From: Microbacterium aurugineum
GTDB taxonomy: Bacteria; Actinomycetota; Actinomycetes; Actinomycetales; Microbacteriaceae
Direction: 5' to 3'
DNA: 64,000 bases
Assembly (NCBI RefSeq): GCF_023101205.1
Contig: NZ_CP078078.1
Span: 2,427,411-2,491,410 of the forward strand
Shown: positions 33,354-41,574 of the stretch, in pieces
Layout: each line of letters opens with the position of its first letter
Numbering within the stretch: the first letter of the stretch is position 1
Program-made: the position numbers and the translations under genes
The notes under the pieces: model-generated
What the model was told of the DNA's origin: nothing
The model's input: the letters and a program-made list of their open reading frames with translations, nothing else
Database searches by the model: none

Positions 33354-34877
33354 ATGATGCTCGCAGAGCTGGTCACCACAGCCGATCGCGTCGGGGCCAC
33401 GTCGTCCCGGCTCGACAAGACCGACGCCCTGGCCGAGCTGCTCGCGCGCGCGGATCCATCCGAGCTGCCCGCGCTGATGGGACTGCTGCTCGCCTCGCCG
33501 CGGCAGGGCCGGCTCGGCGTCGGATGGCGCGGACTCACGGCTCTCGACATCACGCATGCCGACGATCCCTTGCTGAGCGTCGGCGACGTCGATGCCGTGC
33601 TCGACGTGCTGGCCGCGACCTCCGGTTCCGGTTCGGCCGCCGCCCGCACCGGCATCCTCGTCGATCTGGCTGCGCGCGCCACGGCCTCGGAGTGGGACTT
33701 CCTGGTTCGCGCGATGCTCGGCGAGCTGCGCACCGGGGCCCTGTCGGGAGTGCTCCTCGATGCGATCGCGCGGGCCTCCGACCGTCCGGCCGCCGTCGTG
33801 CGCCGCGCGGCGATGTTGTCGGGCGACCTCGGCGAGACCGCCCGCATCGCCCTCACCGGAACCGCAGAAGACCTCGAATCCGTCGGACTGCAGGTCGGGC
33901 GCCCCGTGCTCCCGATGCTCGCGGCGACCGCGGCGACGACGACTGCGGCGCTCGAGATCACGGGTGAGGCGTCGGTCGAGTACAAGCTCGACGGCGCCCG
34001 CATCCAAGTGCACCGTCAGGGAGACGACGTCGGCGTCTACACCCGGAGTCTGGCCGACATCACGCACCGTGTGCCGGAGCTCGTCGAGGTCGTGCGTGCG
34101 CTTCCGGTGAACGATGTCATCCTCGACGGCGAGACGCTCTCGCTCGATGAAGACGGAGGGCCGCGCCCATTCCAGGAGACGATGTCGCGGTTCGGGGCCG
34201 AGGTGTCGAGAGACCTCGTGCTACGGCCGTGGTTCTTCGACGTGCTGCACGTGGATGGGCGCGACCTGCTCGACGAGCCACTCTCCGTGCGGCTGGCAGA
34301 GCTGGAACGCGTGGCCGGCGACTGGCGGATGCCCGGGCTCGTCACCGCCGATCCGGAGGCCGCCGAGCGTCTCTCGCGCGACGCCCTCGCCGCGGGCCAT
34401 GAGGGAGTCGTGGTCAAGGCGATCGACGCCCCCTACGCGGCCGGTCGCCGAGGCAAGTCGTGGGTCAAGGTCAAACCCGTGCTGACCTTCGATCTGGTGG
34501 TCCTCGGCGCGGAGTGGGGTTCCGGCCGCCGTCGCGGTTGGCTGTCGAACCTGCACCTGGGCGCCCGCGACCCGGAAGGCGAGTTCGGCGACCCCGGCGG
34601 GTTCGTCATGGTCGGCAAGACGTTCAAGGGCCTCACCGATGAGCTGCTGAAGTGGCAGACCGAGCACTTCCCCGAGCACGAGTCGCACCGCACGGCCTCG
34701 ACCGTGTTCCTGCGCCCGGAGATCGTCGTGGAGATCGCGATCGACGGCGTGCAGCGCTCCCCGCGCTATCCGGGGGGTCTCGCCCTGCGCTTCGCGCGGG
34801 TCAAGGGGTACCGGGACGACAAGTCGCCGGGTGAGGCCGACACGATCCAGGCGCTTCGGGCGCTGCTGCGCGGGTGA
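33354..34877 (+). CDS. ATP-dependent DNA ligase (LigB-type)
   Basis: The 507-residue enzyme has the ligase active-site lysine motif EYKLDGARIQVHR at about residue 210 (motif I), VILDGETLS (motif III), and VVVKAIDAPYAAGRRGKSWVKVKP (motifs IV-V, quoted in parts: VVVKAID, GKSWVKVKP). An N-terminal helical DNA-binding domain precedes it. The layout matches the mycobacterial LigB-type single-polypeptide ATP ligase, an accessory repair ligase alongside the NAD-dependent LigA. Start at the ATG at 33354 or 33357; upstream frame is not conserved. It converges with the phosphoribosyltransferase gene, leaving seven bases between stops. Confidence 0.92.
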   Translation: MMLAELVTTADRVGATSSRLDKTDALAELLARADPSELPALMGLLLASPRQGRLGVGWRGLTALDITHADDPLLSVGDVDAVLDVLAATSGSGSAAARTGILVDLAARATASEWDFLVRAMLGELRTGALSGVLLDAIARASDRPAAVVRRAAMLSGDLGETARIALTGTAEDLESVGLQVGRPVLPMLAATAATTTAALEITGEASVEYKLDGARIQVHRQGDDVGVYTRSLADITHRVPELVEVVRALPVNDVILDGETLSLDEDGGPRPFQETMSRFGAEVSRDLVLRPWFFDVLHVDGRDLLDEPLSVRLAELERVAGDWRMPGLVTADPEAAERLSRDALAAGHEGVVVKAIDAPYAAGRRGKSWVKVKPVLTFDLVVLGAEWGSGRRRGWLSNLHLGARDPEGEFGDPGGFVMVGKTFKGLTDELLKWQTEHFPEHESHRTASTVFLRPEIVVEIAIDGVQRSPRYPGGLALRFARVKGYRDDKSPGEADTIQALRALLRG

Positions 34878-34884
34878 CGCGCGA

Positions 34885-35394
34885 TCAGGCCGAGGGCGCC
34901 AGCCCGAGATCCTCTTCGCGCACGGTGCCGCGGAAAGACCACGGGAAGTTGATCCAGAGGTCGGTGTCCTTCCAGGCGAAGTCGGGCTGGATGATGGTCG
35001 ACGGCTTGGTGTAGATCGTGACGGACCGCACGTCGGCACCCTTGTCCTTCAGCAGTTGCACGGCGAGCGCGAGCGTACGCCCGGAGTCGGCGACGTCGTC
35101 CACGAGCAGCACCCGGCGTCCGTCGAGGTACGCCATGTCGAGCTCCGGCGGAAGCACCTCGGGCGCATCGAGCACCGTGCCGATCCCGGTGTAGAACTCG
35201 ACGTTGATCGCACCACAGTTCTTCGCACCGAGACCGTAGGCGATGGCACCGGCCGGAAGCAGACCGCCCCGCGCGATGGCCACGACCACCTCCGGCTCGA
35301 AGCCGCTGGCGAGGATGTCCCGTGCCAGATCACGCGTCGCCGCTCCGAAGCCATCCCAGGTGAGCGTCTCGCGCTCGATCGATGCATCTGTCAT
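34885..35394 (-). CDS. Purine-type phosphoribosyltransferase
   Basis: The 169-residue protein has the PRPP-binding signature RRVLLVDDVADSGRTLALAV and the flanking VAIARGGLLPAGAIAYGLG of type I phosphoribosyltransferases. It most resembles the hypoxanthine/xanthine salvage branch (COG2236-like): C-terminal FAWKDTDLWINFPW fits that group. GGGAG precedes the ATG at 35394. Substrate base is not decided. Confidence 0.88.
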   Translation of the reverse strand: MTDASIERETLTWDGFGAATRDLARDILASGFEPEVVVAIARGGLLPAGAIAYGLGAKNCGAINVEFYTGIGTVLDAPEVLPPELDMAYLDGRRVLLVDDVADSGRTLALAVQLLKDKGADVRSVTIYTKPSTIIQPDFAWKDTDLWINFPWSFRGTVREEDLGLAPSA

Positions 35395-35429
35395 CTGAGC
35401 ATTCTCCCGCATCGGCCGGCACCCTCCGC

Positions 35430-35556
35430 CGGTAGAATGGGCGGGTCCGGCCACGCCGGTGCCTGAAAAAGAGGCACGAAGCACTCCACGACGACGCGGA
35501 GGCGAGACACATACGGATCCCGCAGTTCCTCCGTCCCTGTCTCGAAAGGCTTTCGC
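35430..35556 (+). promoter_or_regulatory. Putative promoter and structured leader of the TPP-enzyme gene
   Basis: TAGAAT near 35432 could be a -10. The roughly 115-base leader holds a hairpin GTGCCT/AGGCAC (35459-35478) and an ACGGA/TCCGT pair near the start codon. I do not recognise a riboswitch class, and no terminator-like T-run is present. Confidence 0.3.
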
Positions 35557-37206
35557 ATGCCCACCGTGTCCGCGCACGTCGCCCTCACCCTCGCCCAGCA
35601 CATCGACGCCGTCTTCGGGGTGATGGGAAACGGCAACGCCTACTTCCTCGATGCGCTCGAGAAGCAGACGGAGGCCACGTTCACCGCCGTCCGCCACGAG
35701 CAGGGCGCCGTGGTCGCCGCCGATGCCCACTTCCGCGCATCCGGGCGGATCGCCGCGGGCACCTCGACGTATGGCGCCGGCTTCACCAACACGCTCACCG
35801 CCCTCGCCGAGTCCGTGCAGGCGCACGTGCCGCTCGTGCTCGTGGTCGGCGATGAACCCACCTCGGGTCCCCGTCCGTGGGACGTCGATCAGATCGCGCT
35901 CGCCTCGGCCGTCGGCGCGCGCACGTATACCGTCGGTCGTGCGGACGCCGCGGCCACCACCGTCATCGCGATCGAGCACGCCCTCACGTATCGGGTTCCC
36001 GTCGTGCTGGCGATCCCCTATGACGTGGCCTCTCTCGAAGCCGGGGAGGTGCCCGCTGCTCCGTCGCCGCGCGTTCCAGCGCCGCTCGCCCCGCGCGGGG
36101 AGTTCGCCGAGGGGATGCTCGACCAGATCGCCGCCGCCCTGGCCGGCGCCGAACGCCCGTTCCTGCTCGCCGGCCGCGGCGCCTGGCTCTCCAGCGCGAG
36201 CACGGCCCTGGGCGAGCTCGCCAAGGCCACCGGCGCGCTGACCGCGTCGTCCGCCCTCGGTCGTGGAGTGTTCCCCGAGACGAAGTACGACCTGGGTGTG
36301 ACCGGCGGCTTCGGTGCGGACGGCGCGATGGAACTGATTCACACTGCCGACGTCGCCGTCGTGTTCGGCGCGTCACTGAACCAGTTCACGATGCGATTCG
36401 GAGAGCTGTTCGCGCCGGGCACGACGGTGTTCCAGATCGACATCGCACCCGCGGCGACGCACGCACACGTCGGCGGCTTCGTCCGCGCGGACGCGCGACT
36501 CGCTGCCGAAGCACTCGTGGACCGCATCGGCACGACCACGATCGCCGCCCCCTGGCGGGAGAGCGTCGATGTCGCCTCCGCCCGCGCCTACGACGACGGG
36601 GACGACCTCGCCCCCGACGGGCGCCTCGACCCGCGCTCCGCGGCGCGGCGCATCGCCGAGATGCTCCCCGAAGATCGGATCGTGGTCTCCGACGGCGGGC
36701 ACTTCATCGGATGGGCGAACATGTACTGGCCGGTCGCCGCGCCCGATCGCATGATGATGGTCGGCACCGCATTCCAGTCGATCGGTCAAGGCTGGCCGAG
36801 CGTCGTCGGTGCCGCCCTGGCACGGCGCGAGTCGACCATCGTCCTCACCTCCGGGGACGGCGGCGGACTGATGGCGATCGCCGACCTGGAATCCGCGGTC
36901 CGCGCAGCCGGCGGCCGGGGGATGGCCGTCGTGTGGAACGATGCGGCGTACGGTGCCGAGGTGAACCTGTACGGCCTCAAGGGGCTGGCAGAGGCCCCGA
37001 TGCGCATCCCGGAGGTCGACTTCGCGGCTTTCGGTGCCGCCGTCGGCGCAGAAGGTGTCGTCGTGCGCACCCTCGCCGACCTCGATCGACTCGAGGCATG
37101 GACCGCCGAAGCCCCCTCGTCGCGTCGGTTCCTGCTGCTCGACCTGCGCATCTCCGGGGATGTCATCGCCCCGTACCAGCAGGAGATCATTCGCGTGAAC
37201 TCCTGA
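35557..37206 (+). CDS. Thiamine diphosphate-dependent enzyme, acetolactate synthase-like
   Basis: The 549-residue protein has the three-domain layout of the pyruvate oxidase/acetolactate synthase family: N-terminal Pyr domain with the cofactor-activating Glu in AVRHEQGAVVAADA (about residue 48), a central domain with LAGRGAW, and a C-terminal PP domain with SGDGGGLMAIADLESAV and VVWNDAAYGAEVNLYG (GDG...N motif, about residues 430-475). It probably cleaves or ligates a 2-oxo acid. The next genes (PhzF-like and VOC) do not define a pathway. The anabolic AHAS regulatory subunit is absent nearby, so a catabolic role is more likely than isoleucine/valine synthesis. Confidence 0.88.
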   Translation: MPTVSAHVALTLAQHIDAVFGVMGNGNAYFLDALEKQTEATFTAVRHEQGAVVAADAHFRASGRIAAGTSTYGAGFTNTLTALAESVQAHVPLVLVVGDEPTSGPRPWDVDQIALASAVGARTYTVGRADAAATTVIAIEHALTYRVPVVLAIPYDVASLEAGEVPAAPSPRVPAPLAPRGEFAEGMLDQIAAALAGAERPFLLAGRGAWLSSASTALGELAKATGALTASSALGRGVFPETKYDLGVTGGFGADGAMELIHTADVAVVFGASLNQFTMRFGELFAPGTTVFQIDIAPAATHAHVGGFVRADARLAAEALVDRIGTTTIAAPWRESVDVASARAYDDGDDLAPDGRLDPRSAARRIAEMLPEDRIVVSDGGHFIGWANMYWPVAAPDRMMMVGTAFQSIGQGWPSVVGAALARRESTIVLTSGDGGGLMAIADLESAVRAAGGRGMAVVWNDAAYGAEVNLYGLKGLAEAPMRIPEVDFAAFGAAVGAEGVVVRTLADLDRLEAWTAEAPSSRRFLLLDLRISGDVIAPYQQEIIRVNS

Positions 37207-37233
37207 CCACGGCGGTCCAGTAGGCTCCTCGCC

Positions 37234-38088
37234 ATGCCCGATCACACGCAGGTCCTGCGATACAGCGCCTTCGCGGCCACGCCCGGCGGCGGCAACCCCG
37301 CCGGAGTCGTCCTCGACGCATCCGCCCTCGACGACGACACGATGCAGCGGATCGCCGCGGACGTCGGGTTCTCCGAGACGGCGTTCCTGGTGGGCACCGA
37401 CTCACACGACGGCGCACCTCGGGTTCGGGTGCGGTACTGGTCCCCGGCTGCAGAGGTGCCCTTCTGCGGTCATGCGACCGTGGCGACCGCGGTTGCTCTC
37501 GCTGAACGGGATGGGCCGGGAACCGTGGTCTTCGACACCGCGGCGGGGAGGGTGACGCTGCAGTCGGAGACGGATGCGAACGGAACCGTCACCGTGTCGT
37601 TCACGAGCGTGGAGCCGGAGGTGCGTGATCTCGAAGTGGGCGTGCGCGACCGGCTGCTGGCGCTGCTCGGGCTCCTCCCCTCCGACCTGGATCCGCGATT
37701 CCCGGTGCAGGAGGCGTTCGCGGGCAACTGGCATCCGATCGTCTTCCTGGCGGACCGGGAGCTGTTCCATCAGTTCCGCTTCGCCCCGGCCGACGTCGCC
37801 GCCCTCATGCGGGATCAGGGCTGGCTCGGGACAGTGACGGTGCTCCATGCCGACGACCCCGCCGAGATCGAGGCGAGGAACCTGTTCCCGGTCGGACGCA
37901 TCACCGAGGATCCGGCTACCGGTTCCGCGGCCGCAGCGACGGGAGCGTATCTGAGGCACCGAGGTGTCCCCCTGTCCACGACACGCATCCGCCAGGGCGC
38001 GCACGTCGGGCGCCCCAGCGAACTCCTGGTCACGATCCCGGAGCGGGGCGGCATCGTCGTCTCCGGAGGCGCCACCCGCATCGAGTGA
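37234..38088 (+). CDS. PhzF family isomerase-like protein
   Basis: The 284-residue protein carries the PhzF fold marks: FAATPGGGNPAGVVL, a conserved Glu in DVGFSETAFLV (about residue 48), VPFCGHATVATAVAL, and EDPATGSAAAATGAYL near residue 225. PhzF-like proteins are diaminopimelate-epimerase-fold isomerases; outside phenazine loci their substrates are usually unknown. It starts 27 bases after the TPP enzyme and may be cotranscribed. No phenazine genes are nearby. Confidence 0.9.
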   Translation: MPDHTQVLRYSAFAATPGGGNPAGVVLDASALDDDTMQRIAADVGFSETAFLVGTDSHDGAPRVRVRYWSPAAEVPFCGHATVATAVALAERDGPGTVVFDTAAGRVTLQSETDANGTVTVSFTSVEPEVRDLEVGVRDRLLALLGLLPSDLDPRFPVQEAFAGNWHPIVFLADRELFHQFRFAPADVAALMRDQGWLGTVTVLHADDPAEIEARNLFPVGRITEDPATGSAAAATGAYLRHRGVPLSTTRIRQGAHVGRPSELLVTIPERGGIVVSGGATRIE

Positions 38089-38114
38089 CGCGGTCACTCT
38101 GACAGACTCGGAAG

Positions 38115-38504
38115 ATGCCGGGACTCCATCACGTCGAGCTGTGGATCGTCGACCTCGATGCCGTTCGATCAGAGTGGGGCTGGATCCTCTCCAGGCTCGG
38201 TTTCACGAGGGCAGACGCGTGGACCGAGGGGGAAACCTGGACCGGTGGTGGCGCCTACCTCACCCTCACGACCTCGCCGAACCTCTCCGATGCGGTGCAC
38301 GACCGCCGACGCGCGGGACTCAACCACCTCGCGTTCCAGGGTGGTGCCCGGAGCGATGTGGACGCGATCATGGCTGAGGCAGCCGACCGGGGTTGGCGCC
38401 CGCTCTACGCAGACCGCTACCCTCACGCGGGCGGAGACCAGCACTACGCCGGATGGCTCGAAAACGCCTCCGGGTTCAAGATCGAGGTGGTCGCGGAACG
38501 CTAG
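38115..38504 (+). CDS. VOC family (glyoxalase-like) protein
   Basis: The 129-residue vicinal-oxygen-chelate protein begins GLHHVELWIVDLD and has GGGAYLTLT, LNHLAFQG and a C-terminal FKIEVVAE. Candidate metal ligands are the His of the first strand and the terminal Glu. Its function (dioxygenase, lyase or antibiotic-binding) is undetermined. It shares the four bases of its stop with the convergent VOC gene. Confidence 0.85.
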   Translation: MPGLHHVELWIVDLDAVRSEWGWILSRLGFTRADAWTEGETWTGGGAYLTLTTSPNLSDAVHDRRRAGLNHLAFQGGARSDVDAIMAEAADRGWRPLYADRYPHAGGDQHYAGWLENASGFKIEVVAER

Positions 38505-38875
38505 GCGCCGTAGTCGGGAAGCTCCTGCAGCGTCCAGGAGTTGCCGTCGGGATCGTCGAAGGACACGAAACGCCCCCACGCGAGTTCGTCGACCCCTCGC
38601 GCCTCGACACCGAGCCCCTTCAGGTGAGCAAGGGCCTCGTCCGCATCCGGGATCACGACCTGGATCGTGTTCTGCTTCCCGGGCTCGAGGTCGATGCCCA
38701 GCCCCGTGCCGAAAGCGATCGAGCATGCCGATCCGGGCGGCGTCATCTGCACGAAGCGGAGTCCTTCGACCGGAGTCTGGTCCCAGTCCGCGTGGAAGCC
38801 GACCTTTTCGTAGAAGGCCTTCGACCGGTCCACATCGGTCACCGGCACGAAGATGAGTTCGATCTTCCAGTCCAT
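38501..38875 (-). CDS. VOC family (glyoxalase-like) protein
   Basis: The 124-residue VOC protein has IELIFVPVTDVDRSKAFYEKVG and GSACSIAFG, with a C-terminal VSFDDPDGNSWTLQE. The first metal-binding His is replaced (IFVPV), common in non-enzymatic or divergent VOC proteins. GAGGAGG precedes the ATG at 38875; the reading from 38911 is rejected. It converges with the previous gene, the two TAG stops sharing CTAG at 38501-38504. Confidence 0.87.
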   Translation of the reverse strand: MDWKIELIFVPVTDVDRSKAFYEKVGFHADWDQTPVEGLRFVQMTPPGSACSIAFGTGLGIDLEPGKQNTIQVVIPDADEALAHLKGLGVEARGVDELAWGRFVSFDDPDGNSWTLQELPDYGA

Positions 38876-38960
38876 CACACCCTCCTCTCGGGCGCCTTCG
38901 CCCGTCGGCATCCACGGTACGCGCGGGCACCGACATCGCCGCAGAGCGGGGTCCGGATCG

Positions 38961-39584
38961 TCAGATCCATCCCTTGTCGAGTGCGATCTGCACCGCCTGG
39001 GCCCGGTTGCCCGCCCCGGTCTTCCCGATCGCCGCGGACAGGTGGTTGCGCACCGTGCCCGCGGAGAGGAACACCTCGGCGGCGATCGCCGCCGCTGAGC
39101 GTCCGTCCGCCGCGAGGCGGAGCACCTGCTGCTCCCGATCGCTCAGCGGGTTGGCTCCCTCGAACAGGCTGTCCGCCGCGAGCACGGGATCGAGCACGCG
39201 AAGCCCTGCATGCACCCGACGCACAGCCTCCGCGAGCTGTTCGGCCGGGGTGTCCTTCACGATGAAGCCGCTCGCCCCGGCGTCCAACGCCGAGCGCAGG
39301 TAGCCCGGTCGGGCGAAGGTCGTGACGACGAGCACCCGCGTCCCGGCACTCGCCTCGCGGATGCGGCGCGTCGCCTCCACACCGTCCATCCCCGGCATCT
39401 GGATGTCCATCAGGCACACATCCGGTCGCAGCTCCGTCGCGAGCCGCACCGCCTCTGCTCCCTCGGAGGCCATGCCGATCACGTCGAGGTCGGGCTCCAG
39501 ATCCAGCAGGGCTCCGAGCGCCCCGCGCACCAGCGCCTGATCGTCGGCGATCAGCAGACGGATCGTGCGGCCGTCCTGCGACAT
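38961..39584 (-). CDS. Response regulator, NarL/LuxR type
   Basis: The 207-residue regulator has a receiver domain (IRLLIADDQALVRGAL with acidic pair, phospho-accepting Asp in VCLMDIQMPGMDGVEA at about residue 58, conserved Lys in IVKDTP) and a C-terminal LuxR helix-turn-helix (PLSDREQQVLRLAADGRSAAAIA, quoted as LSDREQQVLRLA). It is the last gene of the ABC-kinase operon and follows the kinase by two bases. Likely target is the perfect palindrome before the operon (42601-42628). Confidence 0.93.
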   Translation of the reverse strand: MSQDGRTIRLLIADDQALVRGALGALLDLEPDLDVIGMASEGAEAVRLATELRPDVCLMDIQMPGMDGVEATRRIREASAGTRVLVVTTFARPGYLRSALDAGASGFIVKDTPAEQLAEAVRRVHAGLRVLDPVLAADSLFEGANPLSDREQQVLRLAADGRSAAAIAAEVFLSAGTVRNHLSAAIGKTGAGNRAQAVQIALDKGWI

Positions 39585-39586
39585 GC

Positions 39587-40789
39587 TCACCACGTCACCT
39601 CCACCCGTGTGCCGGAGCCTCCGGAGGCATCCGCCGGCCCGATGACGAATCCTGCGCCCGCGGCCGCCGCGCGCTCGCGCATTCCGTGGATGCCGTTCCC
39701 TTCGCTCCCGCTGATGCCCACCCCGTCGTCCTCCACGATCATGCGTCCGGGCGCGAGTCGTACGAGCACCGTGCGCGCCCGCGAATGGCGGAGCGTGTTG
39801 GTGGTCGCCTCGCGCAGGATCCAACTCGCGGTGAGCGCCTGGGCGGGAGACAGCGCGCCGGGCTCACCGTCGACCCGCACCTCGATGTCGGCCGCGCGGA
39901 AGGAATCCTGCGACGACGCGAGTTGCTCCACGAGCGTCGTCGCACGCGCTCCCGCCACCGTCGAGCGCACACCCGCGATCGCCTCGGCGGTGAGTCGCTC
40001 GATGTCGGCGAGCTCAACCTTCGCCCGCTCCGGATCGGAGTCCATCAGGCGCCGCACCAGCTGCGCCTTGAGCCCGACGACCGTCAGCGAATGGCCGATC
40101 AGGTCGTGCACATCGCGGGCGACGGCTTCGCGTCCTTCGCTGGTCGCCAGCTCGAGGCCCAGTCGCTCCGCCTCCGCGGAACGGATGATGAGCCAGGTCG
40201 ACACGGTGTTCACGACACCGAGCAGGACCACGATGGCAAGCACGGAGAGGTAGGTGAAGCCGCCGGGGATGAGGAAGACGCAGGCCACGGTGACCACGAC
40301 GGCGCCGATCGTCGTGATCCAGTGCCAGACACGGGTCAGGCCATAGGAGGCGAACGACATGATGAACGGCAGGAAGCTCAGGGCCGATCCCCCCTCGGCC
40401 GGGACGGAGATCAGCGCGCAACCGATCAGCGCGGCGAAGGTGGTCCACTGCCGCCTCGACGGTGGGCGTCCCAGTCCCCCGCCCCCGCGCATGCCGTGGA
40501 TGAAGCCGGTGATGTAGAGGACGACGAAGACGAACAGAGCGATCCAGCCGACGACGACCCAGGCCGGTGCCGCCTCGGAGTGCACCAGCGCTATGACCGG
40601 GTACACGAGGAACACGAGCCAGATCACGGCCATCAGCCAGCCGAACCGCGCCCACGGGTCCTTCCCGGTGGCGCGGCGTGCGCCGGGAGCCGACCAGGCC
40701 GCCGGGGCCGCACCCGCCGCCGCGAAGGTCGCGGCTTCGTGGGAGGGCCCCGGTGACTCCGGGCGATCCGGATTCGTGTGCTGCGTCAT
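39587..40789 (-). CDS. Sensor histidine kinase of the HisKA_3 (DesK/NarL-partner) type
   Basis: The 400-residue kinase has an N-terminal Pro/Ala-rich cytoplasmic tail, five or so transmembrane helices in residues 50-200 without a large extracellular loop, a dimerisation domain with the phospho-accepting His in REAVARDVHDLIGHSL (about residue 240), and an HATPase domain ending VEDDGVGISGSEGNGIHGMRERAAAAGA (key blocks VEDDGVGI and GIHGMRER). A sensor buried in the membrane is typical for kinases that report on lipid state or on peptides handled by a partner ABC transporter. Confidence 0.93.
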   Translation of the reverse strand: MTQHTNPDRPESPGPSHEAATFAAAGAAPAAWSAPGARRATGKDPWARFGWLMAVIWLVFLVYPVIALVHSEAAPAWVVVGWIALFVFVVLYITGFIHGMRGGGGLGRPPSRRQWTTFAALIGCALISVPAEGGSALSFLPFIMSFASYGLTRVWHWITTIGAVVVTVACVFLIPGGFTYLSVLAIVVLLGVVNTVSTWLIIRSAEAERLGLELATSEGREAVARDVHDLIGHSLTVVGLKAQLVRRLMDSDPERAKVELADIERLTAEAIAGVRSTVAGARATTLVEQLASSQDSFRAADIEVRVDGEPGALSPAQALTASWILREATTNTLRHSRARTVLVRLAPGRMIVEDDGVGISGSEGNGIHGMRERAAAAGAGFVIGPADASGGSGTRVEVTW

Positions 40790-40817
40790 CCGTCCAACCT
40801 ACTGTCGGTGCGCACCG

Positions 40818-41573
40818 CTACTGGCGCGCCCGCGAGCGCTTGATTCCCATCGTCACCAGCAGGACGAACAGCGCGAGCCACACGGCGACGTTGAGGAACA
40901 GCATCCACAGTTCGTCGGTCTGCCCCGTGGTGAGCACGCCCTCCGTGAGCGGCCAGCGACTCAGCGCGACGAAGCCGTACAGAGGGGTGAACCGAGCGAT
41001 GTCGAGCATCACACCGTCGAGCGGCATGAAGACGTTGCCGAAGAACGCGAAGAACGTCATCGAGATGGAGGCGAGCGCCGCCGCGGAGTCCGAGCTGAAG
41101 AAGAGCCCGACACCGAGGCCGAACAGTCCGTAGATCAAGCCGATCCCGAGGATGATGCCGGCGGTCGCGACCCAGCGCCAGGCATCCTCGACCTGTGCCC
41201 CTGTCATGATGCCTGCGGTGAAGACCGCCAGCAGGGCCAGCGTCGCGAAGGAGACGGCGGTGAGCAGCTTGGTCACCGCGTAGCCGGCGGTGGTGAGCGG
41301 GGTCATCGCCAGCTGGCGCCCCCACCCCTGCTTCGCCTCGGTCGCGGCGAGGGAGGTGAGCGAACTCATCGCCACGGCGGTGCCGTAGGCGGCCATCGAC
41401 GTCATCACGTAGAACGAGACGTTGCCGTTGCCGGCCGACAGGGAGCCGTAGCCCATCCCGGCACCGAACAGCAGGTACATCGCGACCGGCATGGCCAGAG
41501 TGAACGCGAGCGTGTAGGGATTGCGCAGCTGGCGGACGCCTTCGATGCGCAGCATGGTGGGTGAGACGAGCAT
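40818..41573 (-). CDS. ABC-2 type transporter permease
   Basis: The 251-residue protein has six predicted membrane helices, including YTLAFTLAMPVAMYLLFG, LLTAVSFATLALLAVF, IILGIGLIYGLFGLGVGLFF and a last helix VAVWLALFVLLVTMG. It pairs with the preceding ATPase gene, one base away. ABC-2 exporters of this DrrB-like type extrude drugs, lipids or peptides. Confidence 0.9.
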   Translation of the reverse strand: MLVSPTMLRIEGVRQLRNPYTLAFTLAMPVAMYLLFGAGMGYGSLSAGNGNVSFYVMTSMAAYGTAVAMSSLTSLAATEAKQGWGRQLAMTPLTTAGYAVTKLLTAVSFATLALLAVFTAGIMTGAQVEDAWRWVATAGIILGIGLIYGLFGLGVGLFFSSDSAAALASISMTFFAFFGNVFMPLDGVMLDIARFTPLYGFVALSRWPLTEGVLTTGQTDELWMLFLNVAVWLALFVLLVTMGIKRSRARQ

Positions 41574-41574
41574 G

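Noticed and set aside
33231..34067. N-terminal extension of the 136-aa protein to 415 residues
   Set aside because: It overlaps the DNA ligase gene on the other strand and shows antisense-type composition; two ATGs at 33230 and 33221 give a compact protein.
35459..35478. Intrinsic terminator or attenuator before the TPP enzyme
   Set aside because: The 6-bp stem has no T-run and no alternative pairing that I can see; kept only as part of a possible leader.
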